Part shown: positions 1 through 9,419 of the stretch, piece after piece
Layout: each line of letters starts with the position of its first letter
Numbering within the stretch: the stretch's first letter is position 1
Assembly (NCBI GenBank): GCA_036940085.1
Contig: JALLBK010001000.1
Coordinates: 1 to 17,417 of the forward strand
From: Discostella pseudostelligera
Lineage: Eukaryota; Bacillariophyta; Thalassiosirophyceae; Thalassiosirales; Thalassiosiraceae
Reading direction: 5' to 3'
DNA length: 17,417 nt
Made by a program: the position numbers and the translations under genes
The notes under the pieces: model-generated
Told to the model about the DNA's origin: nothing
The model's database searches: none
The model's input: the letters and a program-made list of their open reading frames with translations, nothing else

Positions 1-59
1 CAGCAAGAAGTGAAAGTGCTCTACGCCGAGTAGTACTACATAGTTGATGAAAGGCTACC

Positions 60-72
60 TTTATTATTTATT
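60..72 (-). promoter_or_regulatory. Putative polyadenylation signals of the Cdh1-like gene
   Basis: Read on the minus strand, two AATAAA hexamers lie at 72-67 and 65-60, about 26-38 bases after the TAG stop at 98-100. Position and sequence fit a cleavage/polyadenylation signal for the upstream gene and imply a very short 3' UTR. The hexamer alone is weak evidence in an AT-rich stretch, and diatoms do not depend strictly on it. Confidence 0.35.
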
Positions 73-97
73 TGCCGTCCCACTTGCGTTCGAAACT

Positions 98-3000
98 CTA
101 ACGAATAACTGATCCAGGCATACCCCCAGGAAACAACAATCCACCAGCCTTGCTTTCCTTCTGAGGTCCGGGAAAGACCTGCCAAAATCGTAGTGTCTCG
201 TCTCCTGCCCCTGTTACAATTGTTGATCCGTCTGGCGATAGCTGCGACGATAGTAGATATCCAAAGATTAGATAAGTGAGAATTCACAATGACGAGCGAC
301 GCAGTGATTAGAAATGTGAGTCAGCACTTACTGCCAAATAAAGCACCCTGTAAGTATGCCCAGTCAGAGTTGCAATCTTTTGCATCGATGGGTATTTCCA
401 GACAACTGCGTGTGTGCATTATATAGACGAACAAAAGATGTGAATTAGCATACAATCATTCGAAAATAACAACCAAATGATGCGCATTCACAGCAAGTAT
501 TGAATGCACGAGAGGAAAGAGCTTACCAATTTGATTCAATGAATAACCATGCGTGCTGACGAGCTCATTGCAGTTCCTCGAAAATGCCAAGTTGCAAACC
601 TGGCTCCCGGTATCGACACAATTGATTCCGTGTCCAGTAAGGCAATTCCAAAATCTAATACATCTATCCGCGGTACCACCACCACTCGCCAGTAGTCCGT
701 GCTGATGAGGAGACCACGCAATAGCCTTGACTGCCGCGGTGTGATCAGTAAATGTGTGTATCGGCTGAGTATGTTTCTTCACATCCCAAACTAATAGTCG
801 ATTGTCATTGCCACCACTGGCGAGCATGGACCGTTCATCGAAGGACCAGCGTAGGCCACACACCTCCTGTCGGTGTCCGCGTAGACGCATAACGCAGGGT
901 GAGTCGGATCGAGGGTCAAGGAGGTGGATTTGTCGATCTCGAGATCCCGATGCGAGGAGGGAGTTGCCTCCTCCACCGCCTCCCACTCCCAATCCACCAC
1001 CACCACCTCCTCCTCCTCCTCCTCCGCCACCTGAGAGCATCCACGACAATGCCCCCACTCGAGCCGAATGGCCTCGTATCGTCCGAATACATTTCTGAGC
1101 CGATGCATCCCACAATTGGATTTCACCACGTGTACTCCCAATCGCAAGATGCTTTCCCCCCTCGGACCATGCCACGGATGTTACGGCATCATCGGGTGCA
1201 CTCAAATCACACAATTGAGTTACGCGCGAAGTTGTCCCACTCCAAAGATAGACCGATTCTCCCAATCCTACGGCTAATATGTTCTGACTGGACCAATCGA
1301 CGAGATTGAGATAAAAATCATCCTGTAATGCTGGTGCATCGAGGACTTTAGTGGGTGCCTTGCCAATCTTACGTTTGCGTCGTTCCGAATATTGTCCATA
1401 TAAATTCGCGCGAGGATTGGTAGGGCTCATGGATATAGGACTAATTTGAAATGAATCCACAATGGAGTGACGCTGCTGCCCAGTAGTCGTGTTGCTGTTG
1501 TTCCCATCCCCACCGTTCTCAGTGCCATACATGGAATTATGATAGTATTGTCGGCTGGGATTGAATCTCAAGTAATTGTTACTCCGTTCACGAGGATAGG
1601 AGGATACAATTTCTGACATCATGCGGTGCTGCGAATGGATGGTATGGTTGCCTGCCGCCGTTGGGCTGATCATTCCTCCTACCCCGGGAGACGATTGCAT
1701 TGTTGATGATGAAGAGTGGTGGTGATGATGATGGTATCGCATTGCCGGATCAATATTCTCCCCCAGCAATTCCGAACGCAATAGTGCATCATATAGCATT
1801 GGATGGCGATTCGACGCATCATATCGATCGACTGCACCATCCTCCCCGGCCGCCGAGGAGGATGTGATGGACGTGGCATCGTCCGAGGAGGGGATGGTGG
1901 CGATACCCCCCTCTTGAGATGTGGGAGGAAGTAGACCAGATGTGGATTGGTCGGTTGTAGTTCCCCCACCACCACCACCACCACCCATCATGGTAGCGCC
2001 AAAACTAGGTGTGGGATACAAATCATTCATCATTGCCGAGGAGGATGAGGAACCTGCACCTGCACTACTGCCTCCTCCTCCTCCATTTCGACTACTATTA
2101 CTCCTCCGTCCAGAGGATGATGAATTCGGTGTAACCACTGTACTACTACTCGTGGTTCCAATCGTCGACGATGGAGAACGTACTGCCAACTCAAAGTTGA
2201 AATTGGAGGTAGCTCGCGAGGGGATGAATCGATCTCCACCACCAATACTACCTGCTGAATGACCAGTGAGTTGCTCGTGATAGTAATGACTGTCTGCTGC
2301 AGTAGTAGGTGAACTTGTGGTTGACATTGCATTCGTGGTAGCGTTGGTGGTAGTAGTGACCATGGTGGTAGTACTGGTCATACTAGTAGCATCATCTCCC
2401 CCGCCACCGCCACCACTGCTACCATGATGGGGAGAAGGCACAAGCATTGCATTTGCAGCATTATCCAAGACAGTAGCAGCAGCAGCAGCAGTGGCACTGG
2501 AGTTGCTACACCCCCGCCTCCTTCTATTGCGTGGAGTGGGTGTGGAAGTGAGGAAGGTGGAGATTGTCGGCCTACTGTGGATGGAACTGTGGTTGTTGCT
2601 GATACTGCTGGATTGGTGATGTAGGTTCCTCCTCGGAGTTGAGGTTGGTGTCATCATCGACACCATCATTGATAATGAAGACGAGGAGGAGGAAGAAGAA
2701 GATTGCGACATTATCATTCTATTCACTCCCCCCCCAGCTGCTGCTTCTCTTGCTGCTGCTGCTACTGCTGCTGCTGCGGATGATGGTGTTGCAACTGCCA
2801 ATGGTGTAGAAGGCAAGCTTGGTTCGTCGGGAATAGTATTGCTGTTGTTGCCAATGGTAGCAGCAGTGCGGGTAGGGGTAGTGACACCAAAGAGATTCCG
2901 TCGCAAGGAAGCAATCTCTTGATTTTCCCCGCCTCCTCCTCCTCCTCCGCCGCCGATGCTGCACTCGTTGTTGCAGCTGCTAGTATTGTTGTTGTTGATT

Positions 3001-3515
3001 TTACCAATGGAAGATGGAGTTGCCACCGCCACCACCCCCCTTGGCGATGGAGCATCCATTAGACTGCTGCTGCTGCTGCTACCATTACTAGAACTGCCTC
3101 TTCTGCAATAATAATTGTTGTTGTTGTTGTTGGGAGATTTCAATCGAGAGGAATAGCGAATGTCCAAGCGTGATGGTGTGAGTGCCACATTATGATTAGC
3201 AGTAGTAGCGGTGGCAGAAGTAGTATTGATAGTATTGTTGTTGTTGTTCGCATGGTAGTAGGAAGATGCAGAAGATGGGGTGGATGAATAATTATTATCG
3301 GTAGCGGTAGAGGGGGAAGACAATGGCTGATACTGCCCTCGCTGTTGTTGCTGCTGTTGTTGCTGTGGTTGATTCTGCATGAGTGGACGTGGATGTTGTG
3401 AAGATGATGAGAGGAGGGCGGCATCCTCCTCATCATCTTTTTTAGTGTCCATGAGAAGATCAAATGTGAAGCGAGAGGGAGGAGGCTTCATCGAGGATGA
3501 CGACGACGACGACAT
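98..3515 (-). CDS. APC/C co-activator, Cdh1/Fizzy-related family (WD40), three exons
   Basis: Substrate-recognition activator of the anaphase-promoting complex, acting in the nucleus in late mitosis and G1. Exons are 3515-527, 405-332 and 241-98; introns 526-406 and 331-242 begin GTAAGC and GTAAGT and end CAG. The joined product is 1068 aa. Visible marks: a perfect C-box DRFIPSR at residues 428-434; a Cdh1-type [13 protein letters not shown] segment; the basic KVLDAP and [11 protein letters not shown] entry to the propeller at about 730; WD repeats to the end; and a C-terminal Ile-Arg tail, the APC/C docking signature. The first ~700 residues are mostly Ser, Asn, Gln, Thr and Gly runs with many S/T-P sites, including TPRR and TPRNR, which resemble Cdk sites known to restrain Cdh1. 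Known orthologues are about 450-500 aa, so this one is about twice the usual size. The first in-frame ATG is at 3515; the open frame extends to 3596 only through a GTG. A second ATG at 3491 is possible. The Cdh1 features favour Cdh1 over Cdc20. Confidence 0.93.
966..1031 (-). repeat. Poly-glycine insertion inside a WD40 blade of the Cdh1-like protein
   Basis: Read on the minus strand, 13 Gly codons, then Leu-Gly-Val, then six Gly codons interrupt a WD repeat between the segment ending GALSWMLS and LLASGSRD. In Cdh1 relatives these segments are separated by only a few residues. The tract mixes GGA, GGT and GGC codons and is a multiple of three, so the frame is kept. It is an imperfect trinucleotide expansion inside a structured domain. 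Confidence 0.9.
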
Positions 3516-3672
3516 GATGATGATGGATAGCAGTGGCGCTGGATAGACGATGACGATGACGATGACGATGATGATACCGTCGTCGTCGTCCCCCACTTGC
3601 TATTTATTGACCAATGATAGATACCGAAACACTTCGGCGGCGTCGTATGTAGTAGTCGTCGCTGTCAAAGAA

Positions 3673-3694
3673 CTTCGAATATATATATTCGAAG
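3673..3694. repeat. 22-bp perfect palindrome with (AT)n core
   Basis: CTTCGAA arms flank an alternating AT core, and the whole 22 bases equal their own reverse complement. It lies about 160 bases upstream of the Cdh1-like ATG at 3515. It could serve as a TATA element readable from both strands or as a site for a dimeric factor; neither role is shown by sequence alone. Confidence 0.85.
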
Positions 3695-3803
3695 GTGGAG
3701 ATCTATCGTGGATGGCAGGGTTGGAATGATGCAGTGGAGTTTGACCTTGCGTCGATCGATAGATGACAGCCTCGTCGCCCCGCGCCTTCCCAACAAAAGT
3801 TGT

Positions 3804-3830
3804 TCGTCGTCGTCGTCGTCGTCGTCGTCG
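3804..3830 (+). repeat. (TCG)9 microsatellite
   Basis: Nine uninterrupted TCG units lie in the non-coding divergent region. Similar TCG/CGA runs occur in the coding and upstream DNA of neighbouring genes, so this seems to be a genome-wide tendency to trinucleotide expansion. Confidence 0.9.
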
Positions 3831-4083
3831 TCTTGGCTTAAAAGATTAAAGAAGTGTGGGTGGCGGCGGCGGCGTTGGGACGTCATGATGGATGTTGGGC
3901 TTCTCCTTCCATCGCCTTCTCATTTCTCGACTTTGTGCATTTGGGCGGGCGGGATATCCAGTTCCAAATATTCCAAGTGTTCGTATCAATTCCATGGTGT
4001 GGAGGAGAGAGAGAGAGGCGGAGAAGAATCTTTACCGGTCGCCGAAACGTCCGATGGAACGCATGCTTTCTCGAATTTAAGTC

Positions 4084-4162
4084 TCCCGCCAAAACATTGA
4101 GGGATTGCCACATTTCTCCCGCCAAAAGTGCAGTTTCCCGCCATGCGATTCTCCCGCCAAAA
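4084..4162. promoter_or_regulatory. Cluster of four E2F-like CCCGCC elements
   Basis: TCCCGCCAAAA occurs at 4084-4094, 4117-4127 and 4152-4162, and TTTCCCGCC without the A-tail at 4134-4142. The reverse complement, TTTTGGCGGGA, matches the E2F/DP consensus. Four copies in 79 bases are far more than expected by chance. E2F control would make sense for Cdh1, but the same element lies before unrelated genes in this window, so it may be a more general promoter element. Confidence 0.7.
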
Positions 4163-4293
4163 ATCTATCTGCACCCCGAGCGACCGCCGACACAGACAGT
4201 ACGATACTTTCCAGATGATTTTCATCGATGACCATGAAGATTTTTCCGGCTCTCCCCGTCACTCTAGAAGCTCATAGGGCTGTCAATAGTACA

Positions 4294-4302
4294 TATATAT
4301 AA
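4294..4302 (+). promoter_or_regulatory. Possible TATA box of the myotubularin gene
   Basis: TATATATAA sits 154 bases before the ATG at 4456. Initiation about 30 bases downstream would fall at the start of the GA tract, putting that tract in the 5' UTR. This rests on sequence match and spacing only. Confidence 0.35.
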
Positions 4303-4322
4303 TTTCTAGTGACGACGACGAC

Positions 4323-4325
<3 letters not shown>

Positions 4326-4411
<86 letters not shown>
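4326..4411 (+). repeat. Long GA dinucleotide tract (about 43 units)
   Basis: An uninterrupted GA run of 86 bases follows (GAC)5 and ends 44 bases before the myotubularin ATG. Perfect dinucleotide tracts of this length are usually unstable. It may lie in the 5' UTR or core promoter, where GA/CT tracts can influence nucleosome position or form triplex DNA. The exact length may also be affected by sequencing or assembly. Confidence 0.95.
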
Positions 4412-4414
<3 letters not shown>

Positions 4415-4455
4415 ATCATCATTCTGATTGTGGATCATTAAGAGACGAATAACAA

Positions 4456-7400
4456 ATGGCATCCTCTACCGGAGCAGCAGCAGCATCTCATGGACATGTT
4501 GTCATCGGCATCGGCGGCGGCAACGTGAACGACAATAGCAATAGCAGAAGTAGCAGCAGTAACAACAGCAACAATAATGTCATTGACGATCCCCTCTCCC
4601 AGGCCATGTCCATGCTGGACTCGCTCAATAATAATCAAGATATCATGAATGACGACAGTAACAATGGTGATGATGGAGGTGGCTTCGACGACGATGACTT
4701 TGAAGACGATTTTGAAGATTTTGCCATTGATTCCGATGGTGAAGAAGAAAATAATGAAGAAGTGGCCGATGTTGATCTGAATGATGATCAAGTTGTTGTT
4801 GATTACAGTGGGAATGGCGATGGTGCAGCAGGAGTTGGATCTAGAGGAGAAGAGACACATGAGAGGTTATCGATTCCACCGACTCATTGGGCTACTACGA
4901 AGCAAGATGTCGCTGAATTATCCTCTGGGCATCCACCACCTGCAGCCGTGAATTCCACCACTGCCACCAGTAGCAATTCCAACACTATTCATTCATCATC
5001 TACCATTGCACATCCACTACAAGTACAAGAGATGTTTCCTTCTACCGCATACTCCGCCACCTCTTCATCGATTGCCAAAATGGGTGGCGCTGTAGGCAAT
5101 GGCATTAGTAACATGCATAGTGGTGGTACTGGGGCTATTGGAAGTGGGGGGAGTGCAGCAGCAGCAGCACCACCAGGGGGAGGAGGCAGCTGGACTTCCA
5201 GTTTAGCATCTTTTGTTGCATCTCGCGTTACCGCGGCGGGGGGGACCATGGCACCTGCACCAGCACCAGCTACCAACGCTATGTCGATGATGACTCCATC
5301 CTCATCAATCCCATCCACTAGCACTACTCCTACAATACTATCGACGGGGGGTGCACGCATTTTTGAACAACAGCAGCAGCCACAACTACTACAACAACAA
5401 CCTCCGAACTCATCTAAAATGTCTTACACGGAACGACAACGATTGCTACATGAACAATATTATAATAATTATGCATCCAAGCCATCATCGTCGTCGTCGT
5501 CGTCACCATCGCCATCAGTGACATTGCCGCCACCATCGTCTGCTTCCACCACCAACCCCATGACGACAATCCCCGCAACCTTCATTGGAAGTGCTCAATC
5601 TGCATCAGCAACAACAAGTGCAAGTACAACGAATGCAATGGCTCCACACTTGTTGTTCTCGCCCACCTCCCCTTCCAAAACTTTGATGACTTCCAACACT
5701 ACAACTGCTCCTTCGTCGTTGTCTTCAGCGGCACCTACTAGTACCAATTCCCTATCTACCATAGAACAGACACCAACCACTACTACCACCCGTACTATTA
5801 CTACTACTGCTGCTGCCACCTTCTCCCCCTCCCTCTCCTCCTCATCAACCACAACCTTTGCAGAAAAACTCACCTCCTCACTCGATGCATCCACCAAAAC
5901 CAAACTAATCTCCTCGGCACTTGGGGGCATCGGTGATGGTCAATTACTTCCTGGAGAACGTGTCATCATGTTCATAAACATGCTGAATGATGTTAGAGAT
6001 TGTACTTGTGAACATACTTTGATGATGCAAGATTTTGGCAGAGGGGGTGGTGGCAATGATGGACTTGGGAAGGACGATGGTATCTACGAATCCAACATTG
6101 TTGATAGTATTGATGTTCAACGCATGATCAATGGCGACAATAAGCAATCCTCGGGCGGTAATGATGTTGCCACCACGACGGTATGGTGTTGCGCCATGAC
6201 GTTTTATCGAGTGGCCGTGTTTAGTTATCAAGCTACATTGGAGGGTGAGGTGTTCTTTCCGGAGGATGATGATGACGAAGAGGGTGAGGAGGCGAAGGAT
6301 GTTTCAACTATGTTGACTGGCGACGATAACGTTGACAGCAAGAACAACAATGATGATGACGACCTCATGATACAACAATGGCTACGTTCCCAAAATGTCT
6401 CCATTCAATTCCAAGCAGCGCATTGTCCACCATCTCGACGTAATAGTCGACGTCGGCAGCTGCGACAGCGGCACTGCGTGTTCCAAATGCCACTGGCATC
6501 GATTGAACGTGTCGAGAAGACATTGGCCTCGTCGCAGATTGCCATGAGTGGGTATGGTGTTGGAATCCATCCATCGTCTTCGTACTCATTGTCTAATCCG
6601 ACTTCTACGGGGAGTGCCATGCAACATCTACTTCCCTCATCGTCATCATTTTCGTCGTCATCGGCTACTACGGCATCAACCTCTGGTGCCATGATGAGTT
6701 CTGCCATGATGTCACTCGGGAGTCAGATGATGCCGCTGCTTGGTGGGATGGCGAGTGGTATTGGTGGTGGTGTTGGTAGCGGCGTTGGCTCTGGAAATTC
6801 CAATTTACTAACCAATGGCAGTAATAAAAGGAGCAATGCTTTGATGGGGACAGAGACTATGGAAGGGTACGCCACTGGATCGGGACCGCTGGGGATAAAA
6901 ATCCATGGTAAGGACGGTGGACGGTGGATTGCATTCTCGACATGCAGTCACTCCGATGCGATGCGTGCGTACGAGTCTCTCAACACCTACGCATTCCCTG
7001 GCAGAAGAAACTTGGGGTATTTGTTTGCATTTGAAAGTCGCAGGGCCGAAGTTATGATGATGGCTTCTTCTGCGTCGCAAGGCGATGGTGGTCAGGGAAT
7101 AGAACGGGGTAATAATGATGCAGAGATATCAACAAATGCATCAGCAATAACAACCACTACGGCCACTGCCAAACCCACCCGACGACGTTTTGTAGTCCTA
7201 GAGGAATACAAACGACAGGGAATATTCCAATCTCGTTGTTATGGAGGGGGTGATGGAGTGAACAGTGACGGCGGTGTTGTTGGCGGTAGCACAGCATTAG
7301 CCATGTCCTATGGAAGTCCGTGGGCGCCGATATTGACAGCCAATGCCAACTACGGATTGTGTGCGACGTATCCCAATGTATTAGTCGGGCCACGAAGCAT

Positions 7401-9069
7401 TGTTGGTAGTGGTGATGTAATGGATGGTTCGAGTGACACGGGTTCGAATGTGACTTCCGCCAATGAGAACAATGTTGGACTTTTGCGTCGATGCGCAGCA
7501 TTCCGGGCCGGAAATCGTCTCCCTGCATTAACGTGGGGAAGTTCATGGCATGGTGGCAGCATTTGGAGAGCGTCGCAGCCGAAGGTCGGTCTTCAGGGCA
7601 ATCGCAGTATCGAGGATGAACGATATTTGTACGCAATTGGGGAAGAGGCCAGGCGCGCAAATCTGGAAGCCGATGATGCGAGGAGGCGATGCGGGGAGGG
7701 TGTTGACGGAAGTACTTCATCTCAGGAACGACCACCCGTGGAATTTTTGAGGATGCTGTGCGGTCGGAACAATGAAAGTGACTTGATCATGGACACAGGT
7801 AGCAATTCGTCCTGCTTGCTGAAGATTATGGATATGAGGCCAAAGACTTCGGCCATGGCCAATCGCACCCAGGGGTATGGGTACGAGAATACCAACCATT
7901 ATCGTGGTACGACGATTAATTTCTATGGCATTGGTAATATCCACGCAGTGAGGTAAGTGATCCGTGAAGTTATTCATCCAATCCTTCCTACCTAATGAAC
8001 TCAATCCATTGTTTTCACAATCTAATCAGGGACGCCTATCAAAAGATCAATTCCCTCTGCATGAACCCCAACACCTCCGATGTCAGCTGGATGCAACTAG
8101 TTGAGAATACCAACTGGCCATCAATGATACGTCTCATTTTGTCAGCGTCATGGCAGACTGCATTCCATGTACATTACAATCGTTTGCCGGTCCTTGTCCA
8201 TTGTAGCGTGAGTGCTTTCTTGCTACATTGGTTCGACTTTTTCATCTTGCAATTAACGTCAAGTCGCCTCGATATGTCGTCCGTAAATACAATTGCAGCA
8301 TGGGTGGGATCGCACCAGCCAAGTCCCGGCACTAGCACAGCTCTTATTAGACCCGCACTACCGAACGCGCGAGGGCTTCAGCACCCTTGTCGAAAAAGAT
8401 TTCTTATCGTTTGGCCATCCCTTTCACACCAGATGTGGCCATGGCGAGGGCAAGAATGAGCAGGGCAGGGATGAGGAGCAACTTTCACCAATCTTCTTGC
8501 AATTTTTGGATTGTGTCTTTCAACTTGTGAATCAATTTCCCGATTACTTTGAATTCAATTCTCGGTACCTCTTACTACTGTCGGAGCATATTTACTCTTG
8601 CCGTTTTGGTACGCTTCTTTGCGATTCGGAGAAAGAACGAGAATTAGCGGCAGGTGTGCGGCAACGGACCTATTGCCTTTGGGACTACCTTAACTCCATA
8701 CCCGAATTGGTTAACCCACTTTTCGATAAGGCCGCATCCGATAGGGCAGGCGTACTACTAATGCCGCTCCCCATGTTATTGAGAAATGTGACACTCTGGA
8801 CTGATCGGTATTGCATGTATGGATCGAAGGCGACGATTCCGTGTGTTCCTCCAAGCTTGGGGCACGCCTATCCACCATCGTACTTTGTAAGCTTTCCCTC
8901 AGAGCAGCCATTGGTATTGCACACGATGAAAGCTGGAGTAGAGGGGGCGTTGACGAGAGCTCTGAGTGATGTGGAAATGTGGAAGGGAACGGCACTTTCG
9001 GCATTGAAGGAGTCGATGGAGCTGAAGAGACAGAAAGAAGAGAATAACGACGAGCGGTCTTCTCGCTAG
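4456..9069 (+). CDS. Myotubularin-family phosphoinositide 3-phosphatase, three exons
   Basis: Family members remove the 3-phosphate of PI3P and PI(3,5)P2 on endosomal membranes. Exons are 4456-7952, 8030-8207 and 8299-9069; introns of 77 and 91 bp begin GTAAGT and GTGAGT and end CAG. The product is 1481 aa. The first ~490 residues are low-complexity, with an Asp/Glu-rich patch near 75-115. A PH-GRAM domain starts with LLPGE at 497-501 and is broken by acidic and Ser-rich insertions. The phosphatase domain runs from about 908, with NYGLCATYPNVLVGP, SQPKVGLQGNRSIEDE, MRPKTSAMAN and FGHPFHTRCGH, all family landmarks. The CX5R loop is split by intron 2: Cys1224 ends exon 2 with Ser1225, and His-Gly-Trp-Asp-Arg1230 opens exon 3. 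Catalytic Cys, Asp1229 and Arg are present, but the usual Asp after Cys-Ser is His. A short charged helix ends the protein; no FYVE or second PH domain is seen. Typical members are 550-750 aa, so the N-terminus is greatly extended. Confidence 0.93.
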
Positions 9070-9419
9070 GTAAAAGTTCTCTCCCACTCAGCTCTGAATT
9101 AAGATGTGGTTGAACTTGATCACATGTATTTGTATGTTGTCCGGTGGGGGTATAGATGCAGCCCACACTATAAATTAGGTCAACATTGTTACTATTTAAT
9201 GATGCTTCTACTGACGCGCTAGTCTATCACTTCCTTCAACACATGCGTTGATGATAATTCCTGAATCCAACCTCGTTCAAATGTTGTGGTCGTTGTCATT
9301 AACGACGTGTGAAGGACATTTAAGATATGCTACACTATTACTCAAGCATGCCAGGATAATCTTCCACCTCGACTTTTGACAGCTGAATATTCCCAAAACC
9401 CTCGCACGTTCGGTATTGT
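9070..9419. other. Convergent intergenic region, no gene seen
   Basis: These 350 bases separate the stop codons of the myotubularin gene (plus) and the channel gene (minus). They should hold both 3' UTRs. I see no ORF of note, no clear AATAAA in the expected places and no repeat. Confidence 0.6.

Larger units (their letters stand above)
3516..4455. promoter_or_regulatory. Shared upstream region of the divergent Cdh1-like and myotubularin genes
   Basis: The 940 bases between the two start codons hold no supported gene. In order they contain a GAT/GAC-rich stretch (3547-3590), a 22-bp palindrome with a TATA core (3673-3694), (TCG)9 at 3804-3830, an ACGTCA element at 3880-3885 (TGACGT on the other strand, a bZIP-type core), four CCCGCC elements (4084-4162), a TATATATAA stretch (4294-4302), (GAC)5 at 4311-4325 and a long GA tract (4326-4411). 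TATA at 4294 is well placed to start transcription near the GA tract towards the myotubularin gene; the palindrome is placed to serve the Cdh1-like gene. Functional roles are inference. Confidence 0.6.

Noticed and set aside
36..287. Minus-strand 83-aa open frame
   Set aside because: It overlaps exon 3 and intron 2 of the Cdh1-like gene in another frame and has no family features.
3516..3596. Extending the Cdh1-like protein 27 residues upstream to 3596
   Set aside because: The codon at 3594-3596 is GTG on the minus strand, not ATG, and the added residues come from a GAT/GAC repeat. The first in-frame ATG is at 3515.
2400..3600. CRISPR-like or minisatellite array
   Set aside because: The repeated texture is codon-level homopolymer runs (Ser, Gln, Asn, Gly) in the Cdh1-like N-terminus, without regular repeat and spacer units.
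4438..4860. Minus-strand 140-aa open frame rich in Ile/Val
   Set aside because: It is the antisense of the Asp/Asn-rich N-terminus of the myotubularin gene, where GAT/GAC/AAT repeats read as ATC/GTC/ATT; no independent support.
7157..7735. Minus-strand 192-aa open frame
   Set aside because: Antisense to the conserved phosphatase domain of the myotubularin gene; the sense strand clearly codes.
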